A stretch of DNA of 8,525 nucleotides from Thermoanaerobaculia bacterium (GCA_017883215.1 JADGOA010000150.1:1-8525), one strand, 5' to 3'. Positions 1 to 6,804 are shown, counted from the stretch's first letter. Numbers and translations are program-made. The notes: generated by a model from the sequence alone, not told the origin.

Positions 1-95
1 GCCACCCCGGGAGTGCGGGGGATCCCTCGCTGTCCTCCGCCGCTCCGCGGCTTCGGCAGCTCGGGATGACAGGCTTGGCGCGTGTCATTAGAAGC
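1..95 (+). repeat. Dispersed repeat, copy A (GGATGACAG family)
   Basis: This block reappears in inverted orientation at 8359-8453. Base-by-base comparison gives 94 of 95 identical positions, the only difference being at position 11 (G here, A in the other copy). The core contains GGATCCCTCGC near the left and CTCGGGATGACAGGC at 59-74, words shared with two more divergent units at 8205-8260 and 8452-8509. The left edge looks like the centre of an inverted dimer whose other half would lie outside the window, because the equivalent copy at 8359-8453 is joined there to an inverted partner. It has no coding potential that I trust. It is non-coding and probably a multicopy genomic repeat. Confidence 0.85.
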
Positions 96-133
96 TGGTT
101 AACGGCCAGGGGCCGATGGAGCGGTGATGAACC

Positions 134-218
134 TGTAGGGACGCGCAGCAGCGCGTCCGCAACTCTCGTCGGCCCTCCGCCCACCGGAACTGCGGACGCG
201 CTGCTGCGCGTCCCTACA
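134..218. repeat. REPIN-like pair of inverted REP hairpins with GTAG foot
   Basis: Positions 134-161 and 191-218 are perfect reverse complements over 28 nt, separated by 29 nt. Each arm is itself a hairpin: GGACGCGC (139-146), loop AGCA, GCGCGTCC (151-158), and the mirrored hairpin in the right arm. The tetranucleotide GTAG (135-138) lies directly 5' of the left hairpin and its complement CTAC directly 3' of the right one. A GTAG foot beside a short palindrome, in an inverted pair, is the known layout of REP/REPIN elements mobilised by RAYT (Y1-type) transposases. No such transposase lies in this window, so the assignment rests on structure alone. Confidence 0.75.
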
Positions 219-306
219 TTCGCATTGATGACACGCCGATATGCCGCGCACTGCCCACTGCCACGGTGCTACGATCCTGCCGCCCGAATCAAAAAAGGAG
301 AACGAT
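219..306 (+). other. Leader region of the DUF2911 gene
   Basis: This is the remaining non-repeat part of the gene-free stretch at 1-306. It must carry the promoter of the following gene unless transcription starts within the repeats. A possible extended -10 element (TGC followed by TACGAT, 270-275) is 31 nt before the start codon, but I see no convincing -35 box at the right distance. Between the repeats, positions 96-133 show only a minor 5-bp hairpin (103-115). Confidence 0.3.
295..300 (+). promoter_or_regulatory. Shine-Dalgarno site of the DUF2911 gene
   Basis: AAGGAG is followed by six nucleotides and then ATG at 307, an ideal spacing. It decides the start codon over the in-frame upstream ATG at 241, which has no ribosome binding site and would add 22 residues ahead of an evident signal peptide. 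It is the only strong Shine-Dalgarno sequence among the six genes here. Confidence 0.85.
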
Positions 307-1149
307 ATGCGCAAAATCCTCTTGTTCGCACTGCTCGTCCTGACTGCGCTCCCGCTCGCCGCGCAGCAGACGCCGCTGAAGTTTCCGGCCATCAGCCAGC
401 ACGCCTCCGTCTCGCAGACTGTCGGTCTGACCGATGTCACCATCACGTACAGCCGTCCCGGGGTCAAAGGCCGCCAGATCTGGGGCGCCCTCGTGCCATA
501 CGACAAGCCATGGCGCACCGGCGCGAACGACGCGACGACGATCTCGTTCAGCGACGACGTCACGATCAACGGACAGAATCTGGCGAAGGGGACCTACGCC
601 TTTTTCGCCATCCCAACAGCGAACGACTGGACGCTGATTTTCAACAAGACCGCCAAACAGTGGGGCAGTTTCTCGTACGACGCGTCCGCCGATGCGCTGA
701 AGGTCACGGCCAAGCCTGAGAAGGCGCCGTTCACGGAGTGGCTGACGTACGACTTCCCGAAGGTCTCGAGCGACACGGCCACCGTCGTGCTGCGGTGGGA
801 AAACCTCGCCATCCCGTTCACGGTGAACACGAACACGACGGCCAAGGTCATCGCGGCAGCGCGTGAAGCCGTGGCGGGCGCGAAGCCGGACGACTGGAGC
901 ACCCCCTATCGCGCCGCGTCGTTCGCGTTCAACAACGGGCTGAACGACGATGCCTCGAAGTGGCTCGACGCGTCGCTCAAGGCGAAAGAGACGCTCTCCA
1001 ATCTCTACCTCAAAGCGCGCATGCAGGCCAAAGCCGGCCAGAACGCAGCCGCTGTGAAGACCGCCGAGCAGGCGCTCAAGCTCGCCACGGAGAAGGACAA
1101 AGAGGTCGCCGACGAGATCAACGCATCGATCAAGAGCTGGCAGAAGTGA
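307..1149 (+). CDS. DUF2911 family exported protein
   Basis: This 280-residue protein has a clear Sec signal peptide (MRKILLFALLVLTALPLAA, likely cut around residue 19-20), so it is expected in the periplasm. Residues about 25-165 match what I know of the DUF2911 domain: 'SQTVGLTDVTITYSRPGVKGR', then 'WGALVPYDKPWRTGANDAT', 'ISFSDDVTINGQNLAKGTYAF' and 'NDWTLIFNK'. The domain is a beta-rich module of unknown biochemical function. Residues about 175-280 form a helical, TPR-like tail rich in Ala and Lys (for example 'YLKARMQAKAGQNAAAVKTAEQALKLA'), as in other long members. The length is usual for the family. The start is fixed by the Shine-Dalgarno site at 295-300. The gene appears monocistronic, as it is preceded by repeats and followed 16 nt after the stop by a terminator hairpin. 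Family call is firm; function is unknown. Confidence 0.92.
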   Translation: MRKILLFALLVLTALPLAAQQTPLKFPAISQHASVSQTVGLTDVTITYSRPGVKGRQIWGALVPYDKPWRTGANDATTISFSDDVTINGQNLAKGTYAFFAIPTANDWTLIFNKTAKQWGSFSYDASADALKVTAKPEKAPFTEWLTYDFPKVSSDTATVVLRWENLAIPFTVNTNTTAKVIAAAREAVAGAKPDDWSTPYRAASFAFNNGLNDDASKWLDASLKAKETLSNLYLKARMQAKAGQNAAAVKTAEQALKLATEKDKEVADEINASIKSWQK

Positions 1150-1165
1150 CGGTCTGGCGACACGA

Positions 1166-1195
1166 GGCCGGCACGATTGTGCCGGCCGTTCTCTT
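1166..1195 (+). terminator. Rho-independent-like terminator after DUF2911 gene
   Basis: A perfect 9-bp GC-rich stem, GGCCGGCAC (1166-1174) with GTGCCGGCC (1179-1187), closes a GATT loop and is followed by GTTCTCTT, a moderate T-rich tail. It begins 16 nt after the stop codon. The tail is weaker than a classical E. coli U-tract. Confidence 0.75.
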
Positions 1196-1197
1196 AT

Positions 1198-1280
1198 GGT
1201 CACGAGGTTACGAGGTCACGAGGTCGCCAGGATTCTTCTTGGGTAACCTCGCAACCTCGTGACCTCGTGACCTCGTAACC
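1198..1280. repeat. Inverted array of an 8-bp word (CACGAGGT)
   Basis: The left arm (1198-1225) reads as three copies of CACGAGGT with one T variant (period 8). After a spacer of about 19 nt, the right arm (1245-1280) carries the complementary word ACCTCGTG four times with small changes (ACCTCGCA, ACCTCGTG, ACCTCGTG, ACCTCGTA). The arms can pair with only a few mismatches. It lies between the convergent ends of the DUF2911 gene and the minus-strand membrane-protein gene, so it could also act as a bidirectional transcription stop, though it has no U-tract. Confidence 0.85.
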
Positions 1281-1288
1281 CGGTCAAA

Positions 1289-3316
1289 TCACGATCCCCA
1301 ATCGAACCACTGCGATTCCAGCAGCGTCTTCTGGCCGCGGCCGTCGGTGATCTCGACCTGGACGTCGGTGTCGGGACGGACGTTGGCTGGACGGGACGGA
1401 AAGTGGGCGACGTAGCGCGGCCTCGGCGTGCTGGGATACCAGGGAAAGCGGCCTTTGAGGACTTTGTCTTCGCGGAGCATGGTCGGGTATCGCACCTGCC
1501 CGTTGTCGAAGAGCAGATCGACCTTGCGGATGCCCCATGGCGACAAGGCCCATCCGGAAAAGAGATATGCGTCGTTGATGTGCTCACCGGGACGGGGGTA
1601 GTCGAGCAGACCGAATGTCGATGCCGAGTACGTGTACTCGCCGCGGAGAAAGGCCTCGAGCTCCGGGGCTGAGGAGCGGCCGGAGCGGAGCTCGAATACC
1701 CAGTCGCCCGACGTGCCCTGATCGAATCGAGCCACATAGGAGAGGCTTCCGCGTGTCAGTTCGCGGCGCAGCCAGTCGCGCTCGCGCGGGCCGCCATACT
1801 CGCCATGGAGGAGGATGAAATTGATGCCGATGCGTCGCAACTCCAACACGAAGTCATCCCCGATCACGGCGGCGTGCCACATGCTGCTGAGGCGCTCGAA
1901 CTCCGGCGGAGCGAACCCGGACACGCCGTTTGCGATCGGGCGGTGGTGCGCGGTGGCGAAGCGCATGTATCGGTATTCGCTGTCGTTGACGTTGATCGGC
2001 AACTCCACCACCCGGATGTGCTGAGTGGCGATCCAGCGGTACACGGGGGGCACATCGGGCCTCGTCGCCCACCATCGGATCGGAGCGGCGCGGAGCTCGG
2101 CGACGAAGAGCGCGGCGGCGAGAACGCCCGCCCATCGCCGGTTCCTCGCCAGCCATGCCACCGCGAAGGCGATCAGCATGGCCATGCCGACGTAGGTGAT
2201 GTTCGCCCAGCGCGCCGGTACGCGCACGGCGCGGAACCCGGGCGCATACGAGTATAGAAAACGATAGAAGAACGTGTGGACGCCGAGGGAGCCGATGAAA
2301 CCGGTCGTGACCCAGAGAAGCGCCACGAACGCGGGGGGACGGAGGTCGGGGGTCGGGGGTCGGGGCGCCGCGGGGCCGTTCTCGCCTCCGAGCCCCGACC
2401 CCCGAGCACCGACCCCCACGATCGCACCTGCGGCAGCGAACAGAATCCCAAGCACTCCCGGGAAGAGCCAGCACTCCGGATTCGTCGTCGGATCGAGCCA
2501 CCGCCGGTACACGCGGTTCACCTCCCCTGGATTCAGCCAGTCGCGGAGGGTTGCCGACGACATCCGCACCTCTTGCCAGTTGCGCTTCATGCCGTAGAAC
2601 TCGGCCGCTCGGACGTACGGAAGGAGGAACGGCGTGAGGAAGAGCATCGCGACGGCGATCGCAGCGGCGATCCGCAGCCACTGACGCGGATTGCGCAGCA
2701 CGATCGGAATCGAGAGGACCACCATGATCGACCCGAATAGAAACCAGTGGACGTTGCTCAGGCCGTTCATCAGAAAGACGAATCCGAACAGCCACGCCCG
2801 CCGCCACGACGGCACATCGGCGTAATGGAACAGGGCTACCAGGAGCAGCGGCACCCACCCGCTCCAGATGTGCTGGACGTGCGGGAGTTGCGTGAAGCGC
2901 CAGGGCGGGAAGGCGTAGAAGATCCCGGCCGCCACACCGGCGAGCGCGGAGCCGGTGATCCGCCTGCCGAGGAGATAAGCGGCGAAGCCGGAGAAGGCGA
3001 AGCCGCCCAGCATGGCGATGTTGTGGGCGGTGAGCGGGCCCACGCCGAACGCGCGCAGCGGCATCAGCACGAGGGCCAGGCCGTAGAGATTTTCGCTGAA
3101 GGCAAGCGAGTATCTGGCCGGATAGAAAATGTTCGCCTGGAACAGGTTGAAGGGCCGGTGGATCGTCGCGTACCAGTCCCAGTCGAGAACCCACGTGTTG
3201 ATGTACGGATCGCCGGGATAGGCGACGAGACGATCGAGGCCGCAAGCCAGCGGCCAGGTCATGGCGACGCTCAGCGCGACGAAGAGAATCGCGACGATCG
3301 CATGCGTCTTCGCCAT
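1289..3316 (-). CDS. Multi-pass membrane protein, GT-C glycosyltransferase-like, with C-terminal beta domain
   Basis: This 675-residue inner-membrane protein has about 11 hydrophobic segments between residues 6 and 410 (for example 6-24, 93-115, 121-138, 172-208, 215-235, 280-302, 328-345, 371-390). The first extracytoplasmic loop holds 'YPGDPYINTWVLDWDWYATI' (33-52). An acidic motif of this kind after the first helix is typical of GT-C fold transferases, which use lipid-linked sugars. Residues about 415-550 are soluble, and about 560-675 look like a beta-sandwich-type domain ('YLFSGWALSPWGIRKVDLLFDNG'). Start ATG 3316 was chosen because it precedes the first helix and lies 19 nt after the stop of the upstream nucleotidase gene; the open frame runs on upstream but only as overlap with that gene. 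There is no clear Shine-Dalgarno site. Residues 301-328 are a Pro/Gly-rich insert encoded by a palindromic repeat. Substrate and true enzymatic activity are unknown. Confidence 0.8.
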   Translation of the reverse strand: MAKTHAIVAILFVALSVAMTWPLACGLDRLVAYPGDPYINTWVLDWDWYATIHRPFNLFQANIFYPARYSLAFSENLYGLALVLMPLRAFGVGPLTAHNIAMLGGFAFSGFAAYLLGRRITGSALAGVAAGIFYAFPPWRFTQLPHVQHIWSGWVPLLLVALFHYADVPSWRRAWLFGFVFLMNGLSNVHWFLFGSIMVVLSIPIVLRNPRQWLRIAAAIAVAMLFLTPFLLPYVRAAEFYGMKRNWQEVRMSSATLRDWLNPGEVNRVYRRWLDPTTNPECWLFPGVLGILFAAAGAIVGVGARGSGLGGENGPAAPRPPTPDLRPPAFVALLWVTTGFIGSLGVHTFFYRFLYSYAPGFRAVRVPARWANITYVGMAMLIAFAVAWLARNRRWAGVLAAALFVAELRAAPIRWWATRPDVPPVYRWIATQHIRVVELPINVNDSEYRYMRFATAHHRPIANGVSGFAPPEFERLSSMWHAAVIGDDFVLELRRIGINFILLHGEYGGPRERDWLRRELTRGSLSYVARFDQGTSGDWVFELRSGRSSAPELEAFLRGEYTYSASTFGLLDYPRPGEHINDAYLFSGWALSPWGIRKVDLLFDNGQVRYPTMLREDKVLKGRFPWYPSTPRPRYVAHFPSRPANVRPDTDVQVEITDGRGQKTLLESQWFDWGS
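2341..2417. repeat. Inverted array of a 7-bp word (GGTCGGG) inside a gene
   Basis: The left arm (2341-2366) contains three tandem GGTCGGG units. The right arm (2392-2417) is its reverse complement with 23 of 26 matches, and the spacer is 25 nt. It lies wholly within the minus-strand membrane-protein gene and encodes roughly residues 300-326, a hydrophilic Gly/Ala/Pro-rich stretch between two predicted membrane helices, without breaking the frame. G runs at 2348-2352, 2355-2359, 2362-2365 and 2372-2375 on the plus strand also give G-quadruplex potential. Confidence 0.85.
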
Positions 3317-3335
3317 CTGCAGTGGATGATATCCG

Positions 3336-5108
3336 CTACTCGCTGCCTCCAGGCACGTCGCCAAGGACTGAAACTCTCGCGTCGAGTTTCGGCTCGAGCG
3401 GCATCGGGCGTTTGCGCATCCCTTCGACGAACGCATCGCGCAACGTGCGGTTCTGGTCGAAGGCGATCCGCTCCTTCGGGATCCGCTGCATGATCGGCGC
3501 GAGCCCTTCACCACCAGTGGCGAGGAAGTCCGGCATCGCCACGCGGTAGAGCGCGTTCGGGTCGAGCGGCGCACCCGTGGCGAGCGTCACCGCGGTCACA
3601 CGGTCGCGCTGAGGCATCGGTTTGCCGGCATCCTTCGTCCGGTCGATCGTGTAGCGGATGCCGCTGACCTGCAGGATGCCGCGCTCGCCGGTGGCGGTGA
3701 CGCGCAGCGCCTCGCGGATGTCGGCGCCGGTCATCGTCGCCACGGCGACGAAGTTGTCGAACGGGCTGACGTCGAAAATGTCTGCGAACTTCAGGTCGCC
3801 TGCGGGCAGAGGCGCCCGGATGCCGCCGGAGTTGACCAGTGCGACGTCCGCTCCCGTCACGTCGCGGAGAGCATCCGCAAGGACATCGCCGAGGGTCGAT
3901 TCGGTCTCGTAGGCCCTGGTGAAGCGCGCCGCAGTGCGGATGCCGAGCAGCTCGTTTTTCTTCTGCGCGACCTGTTCGAGATACGGCTGGATGATGGCGG
4001 TGACGCGCGCGTCGGCGTGGATGGTCTGACCTTCGAAGACACGCGGTACGAGCTCGATCGTGGCCGGCGCCTGGCGCGGATCGCACGACACAGTGCCGCG
4101 ATACACGTCCGTGCAGACCATGGTGTGCGGGCGCATTTCGCTGCGCGATGCCACAGCGTGATGCGCAGCCGGGTCGACCCACAGATCGATGGTCGAGAAC
4201 GCCGTTCCGAACGGCAGCGCCTGCACCGCCGGAACGCCGTTGACGAACTCCCGCATCTGCGCGTGCGTGTGGCCGCCGAAGTAGGCGTCGATCGTTCCGG
4301 CAGGCAGCGCCGCCAGGAACTGCATTGCTTCCTGCCTCTGGTCGCAGCTCGCCACGTCGTGGACGTCCTGAAGGTCCGTGCAGCGGCCGCCCATGTGTGC
4401 GGCGACGACCACCGCGTCGGCTCCGGCAGCCCGCGCCTCACGCGAGCTGCGGATCACCGCTTCGACTGGATCTGTGAACGCGAGCGTGGAGACGTTCGAA
4501 TAGACGGTGGTGTTCGGCGTGTCGGGCGTGGAGAGACCGACCACGGCGATCTTCGCGCCTGCGGCATCGACCATGATCCACGGCCTGGCCCAGGCCGGCG
4601 TCTTTCCGGTGGCTTTCTCGACCATGTTCGCGGAGAGGAACGGGAAGCGCGCCAGGCCGGCGTTGCGCTCGAGCGCGCCTAACGGGTCCTGTCCCGGCCC
4701 TCTCACCACCGAATCCGGCCCGACGGGACCGTAGTCGAACTCATGATTGCCGACAGCCGACGCCGTGTAGCCGAGTGCGTTGTAGGCGCGGATGACCGGC
4801 TCGCCTTCGAAGAGGTTCGACTCCAGAGTTCCCTGGAAAAGGTCGCCGGAGTCGATGAGAATCACTCGGTTGCCATTGGCCGCGCGGAGGGCCTCGACGT
4901 AGCTCGCCAAAACGTCGAAGCCGCCATATCGGACGCGGGTCGTCGTATTCTTCACCTGCTCGATATGGCCGTCGAACCATCCGTGAACGTCGGTCGTGCC
5001 GACGATGACCACATGCACGGGAGCGACTGGAACGGCGGCCGGCGGCAGCGACGACGAGCAGCCAGACAGGGCAATGAGGAACAGAATCAACCAGGCAGAA
5101 CGTTTCAT
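3336..5108 (-). CDS. UshA-like 5'-nucleotidase / 2',3'-cyclic nucleotide phosphodiesterase lipoprotein
   Basis: This 590-residue enzyme should hydrolyse extracytoplasmic nucleotides or cyclic nucleotides to nucleosides and phosphate. The N-terminus is a lipoprotein signal with lipobox LSGC (C17), so the mature protein is lipid-anchored. The metallophosphatase domain (about 31-290) keeps all metal motifs: 'TTDVHG' (D40, H42), 'DSGDLFQG' (D89), 'GNHEFD' (N121, H122), 'AAHMGG' (H238) and 'GGHTH' (H280, H282). The C-terminal 5'-nucleotidase domain (about 380-560) has 'NSGGIR' (426-431), 'SPFDN' (448-452) and 'TGGEG' (531-535). The length is close to E. coli UshA (about 550). Start ATG 5108 is chosen because it begins the signal peptide; the 23 extra upstream codons are read from the palindrome at 5126-5209. 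It is first in a likely operon with the membrane protein 19 nt downstream. The exact substrate cannot be told from sequence. Confidence 0.93.
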   Translation of the reverse strand: MKRSAWLILFLIALSGCSSSLPPAAVPVAPVHVVIVGTTDVHGWFDGHIEQVKNTTTRVRYGGFDVLASYVEALRAANGNRVILIDSGDLFQGTLESNLFEGEPVIRAYNALGYTASAVGNHEFDYGPVGPDSVVRGPGQDPLGALERNAGLARFPFLSANMVEKATGKTPAWARPWIMVDAAGAKIAVVGLSTPDTPNTTVYSNVSTLAFTDPVEAVIRSSREARAAGADAVVVAAHMGGRCTDLQDVHDVASCDQRQEAMQFLAALPAGTIDAYFGGHTHAQMREFVNGVPAVQALPFGTAFSTIDLWVDPAAHHAVASRSEMRPHTMVCTDVYRGTVSCDPRQAPATIELVPRVFEGQTIHADARVTAIIQPYLEQVAQKKNELLGIRTAARFTRAYETESTLGDVLADALRDVTGADVALVNSGGIRAPLPAGDLKFADIFDVSPFDNFVAVATMTGADIREALRVTATGERGILQVSGIRYTIDRTKDAGKPMPQRDRVTAVTLATGAPLDPNALYRVAMPDFLATGGEGLAPIMQRIPKERIAFDQNRTLRDAFVEGMRKRPMPLEPKLDARVSVLGDVPGGSE

Positions 5109-5118
5109 GGCGCGGGAG

Positions 5119-5124
5119 ATGATA
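5119..5124 (-). promoter_or_regulatory. Possible -10 element of the nucleotidase operon
   Basis: On the minus strand this reads TATCAT and ends 10 nt before the ATG at 5108, which would give an almost leaderless mRNA, consistent with the absence of a Shine-Dalgarno site. No good -35 box lies 17 nt upstream, where the heptamer array begins, so this is tentative. Confidence 0.25.
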
Positions 5125-5125
5125 G

Positions 5126-5209
5126 GGCATGAGGGGAGGGCATGAGGCATGAGTGATGAGGCATGGCGCCGGTCCACTCATGCCTCATGCCTCATACCCC
5201 ATGCCTCGC
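5126..5209. repeat. Inverted array of a 7-bp word (GCATGAG) in a divergent control region
   Basis: The left side (about 5126-5154) is built of GCATGAG-type units, and the right side (about 5176-5209) of ACTCATG, CCTCATG, CCTCATA and CCCCATG (period 7). The inner 14 nt are perfectly complementary (5141-5154 with 5176-5189), with weaker pairing further out. It fills about 84 of the 124 nt between two divergent start codons, leaving about 17-24 nt on either side, so both promoters must overlap or adjoin it. Confidence 0.8.
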
Positions 5210-5232
5210 GCCGTACCTCGCGAGCAACACGC

Positions 5233-5583
5233 ATGATCTACCATGCAGGTGCCATTGCCGTTGCCCTGGTGCACCTCGCGTTCATCCTGTTCGTCGTCGG
5301 GGGCGGCTTTCTCGCCCTGCGATGGAAACAGGTGGCGTGGGTTCATCTGCCCGCGGCGATCTGGGGTGCAGCAATCGAGTTCGGCGGGTGGTTCTGCCCG
5401 CTGACGAACATCGAGAACGATCTGCTGCGCAGAGCGGGCGAAGCCGGTTACAGCGGGGGCTTCGTCTCGCATTATCTTTTTTCGCTGATTTATCCCTCAG
5501 GATTGACGCGGGGAATCGAGGTCGCAATCGGCCTCGCCGTCCTGGCGCTGAATGTGGGTGTGTACGTGAGAGTGTTCCGTTGA
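5233..5583 (+). CDS. DUF2784 family small membrane protein
   Basis: This 116-residue protein has about three to four hydrophobic segments (about 4-28, 36-54, 78-88, 94-113). It carries the family hallmark 'HLPAAIWGAAIEFGGWFCPLT' split over residues 38-58, followed by 'NDLLRRAGEAGYSGGF', typical of DUF2784. The family is widespread and has no established function. The start is the ATG at 5233, directly before the first helix; the in-frame extension upstream to 5149 is translated palindrome ('THASCLIPHAS'-type sequence) and is rejected. There is no Shine-Dalgarno site. Its stop codon overlaps the start of the helicase gene, so the two are probably co-transcribed and translationally coupled. Confidence 0.88.
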   Translation: MIYHAGAIAVALVHLAFILFVVGGGFLALRWKQVAWVHLPAAIWGAAIEFGGWFCPLTNIENDLLRRAGEAGYSGGFVSHYLFSLIYPSGLTRGIEVAIGLAVLALNVGVYVRVFR

Positions 5584-6785
5584 AATTCGCAGGTGGTATT
5601 CCGCAGCATCCGGTCGACACGACCGACAAATCGTTCGAGGCCCTCGGCCTCGGCAAGACCATCGTCGACGCGATTTCCCGCGTCGGCTTCGAGCATCCGA
5701 CCCCGATTCAGGCCGCCGTCATTCCCCTCGCGCTGACCGGCCGTGACGTGGTCGGCCTCGCTCAGACCGGCTCCGGGAAGACCGCAGCTTTCGTTCTTCC
5801 GATCGCCGAACGGCTGACGCACGGCAAAGGGGTTCGCGCCTTGATTCTCGCGCCTACGCGCGAGATCGCCATGCAGACCAAGGCTTTCCTCGATCTGTTC
5901 GGCTCCGAGCATCGCCTTTCCACTGCCTGCCTCATCGGCGGGGTGAGGATGACGCCTCAAACCGAAGCCCTCCACAAGACTCCTGACGTCATCGTGGCCA
6001 CGCCGGGGCGGCTTCTCGACCACGTCAACCGCGGTCACGTGAAGCTCGACGCCATCGAGGTGCTCGTGCTCGACGAAGCCGACCACATGCTGGACCTGGG
6101 ATTTCTTCCCCAGGTACGGGACATCCTCCGCCGTCTGCCTCGAGAGCGACAGACCATGATGTTCTCGGCCACCATGCCGGACACGATCGAGATGATCGCT
6201 TCCGAGTTCATGCGCACTCCGGAGCAGATCGACATCACACCGCAAGGGGGTGCCGCTGAAGGCATCAGCCATCGCGTGTACGTGGTGAAACTGGAGGACA
6301 AGCGCAAGGCACTCCTGGAGCTGCTTCGCGAGGAGCTCGGGTCGACGCTCGTCTTCGCGCGGCGGAAGGTTGACGCCGACTGGCTGTTCCACGTGCTCGA
6401 GCGCGAAGGACATCCGGTGACGCGCATCCACTCGGACCTCTCGCAGGTACGACGGGTGAAGGCGCTGCAGACTTTCCGCGAGGGAGAGCACCGCATCCTC
6501 GTCGCCACCGACATCGCCGGCCGCGGTATCGACGTCCCGGGCATTCAGCACGTCATCAACTTCGACATCCCCGAGAACGCCGACGACTACGTCCACCGCG
6601 CCGGCCGCACCGCGCGCGGCCGCGCCAAAGGCATCGTCTCGACGATCGCCACCTGGCAGGACCTGGGCATGGTCCGGCAGATCGAAGAAGTCCTCGGCGA
6701 AAAGGTCCCCCGCTGCACGGTCGGCGGCGTCGAGCCTTGGGAAGAGCTCGAAAAGAGGCCGAGCCGCACGCGGCGGCGGCTGTAG
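5580..6785 (+). CDS. DEAD-box ATP-dependent RNA helicase (RhlE/DeaD type)
   Basis: This 401-residue protein is a compact two-RecA-domain RNA helicase, expected to remodel structured RNA or ribosome precursors in the cytoplasm using ATP. Motifs appear in order: Q motif 'GFEHPTPIQ' (36-44) with upstream F19, motif I 'AQTGSGKT' (61-68), Ia 'PTREI' (92-96), GG (120-121), Ib 'TPGR' (141-144), II 'DEAD' (165-168), III 'SAT' (196-198), IV 'LVFARRK' (257-263), V 'ATDIAGRGID' (309-318) and VI 'HRAGRTAR' (339-346). All key residues are intact. The C-terminal extension is short and basic ('RPSRTRRRL'). The start is TTG 5580, which overlaps the TGA of the DUF2784 gene as TTGA; no ATG or GTG fits, since the next in-frame ATG is deep inside the ATPase domain. 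The longer open frame upstream of 5580 overlaps DUF2784 and is not protein. Subfamily naming is uncertain. Confidence 0.93.
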   Translation: MKFAGGIPQHPVDTTDKSFEALGLGKTIVDAISRVGFEHPTPIQAAVIPLALTGRDVVGLAQTGSGKTAAFVLPIAERLTHGKGVRALILAPTREIAMQTKAFLDLFGSEHRLSTACLIGGVRMTPQTEALHKTPDVIVATPGRLLDHVNRGHVKLDAIEVLVLDEADHMLDLGFLPQVRDILRRLPRERQTMMFSATMPDTIEMIASEFMRTPEQIDITPQGGAAEGISHRVYVVKLEDKRKALLELLREELGSTLVFARRKVDADWLFHVLEREGHPVTRIHSDLSQVRRVKALQTFREGEHRILVATDIAGRGIDVPGIQHVINFDIPENADDYVHRAGRTARGRAKGIVSTIATWQDLGMVRQIEEVLGEKVPRCTVGGVEPWEELEKRPSRTRRRL

Positions 6786-6804
6786 GTTGCGTGCAGCGCC
6801 GGCC

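Noticed and set aside
289..1203. Long minus-strand reading frame opposite the DUF2911 gene
   Set aside because: It is the Arg-rich antisense shadow of a well-supported gene with signal peptide and ribosome binding site.
1198..1280. CRISPR-like or direct-repeat array
   Set aside because: Units are only 8 bp with no spacers between them and are mirrored by an inverted array; no cas gene is present.
3317..3574. N-terminal extension of the GT-C-like protein by 86 residues
   Set aside because: It overlaps the 3' end of the nucleotidase gene, is Arg/Ser-rich shadow sequence, and the first membrane helix follows ATG 3316 directly.
5163..5579. N-terminal extension of the helicase (540-residue reading frame)
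   Set aside because: It overlaps the DUF2784 gene and the heptamer palindrome in another frame, gives low-complexity sequence, and conserved helicase sequence begins only after 5580.
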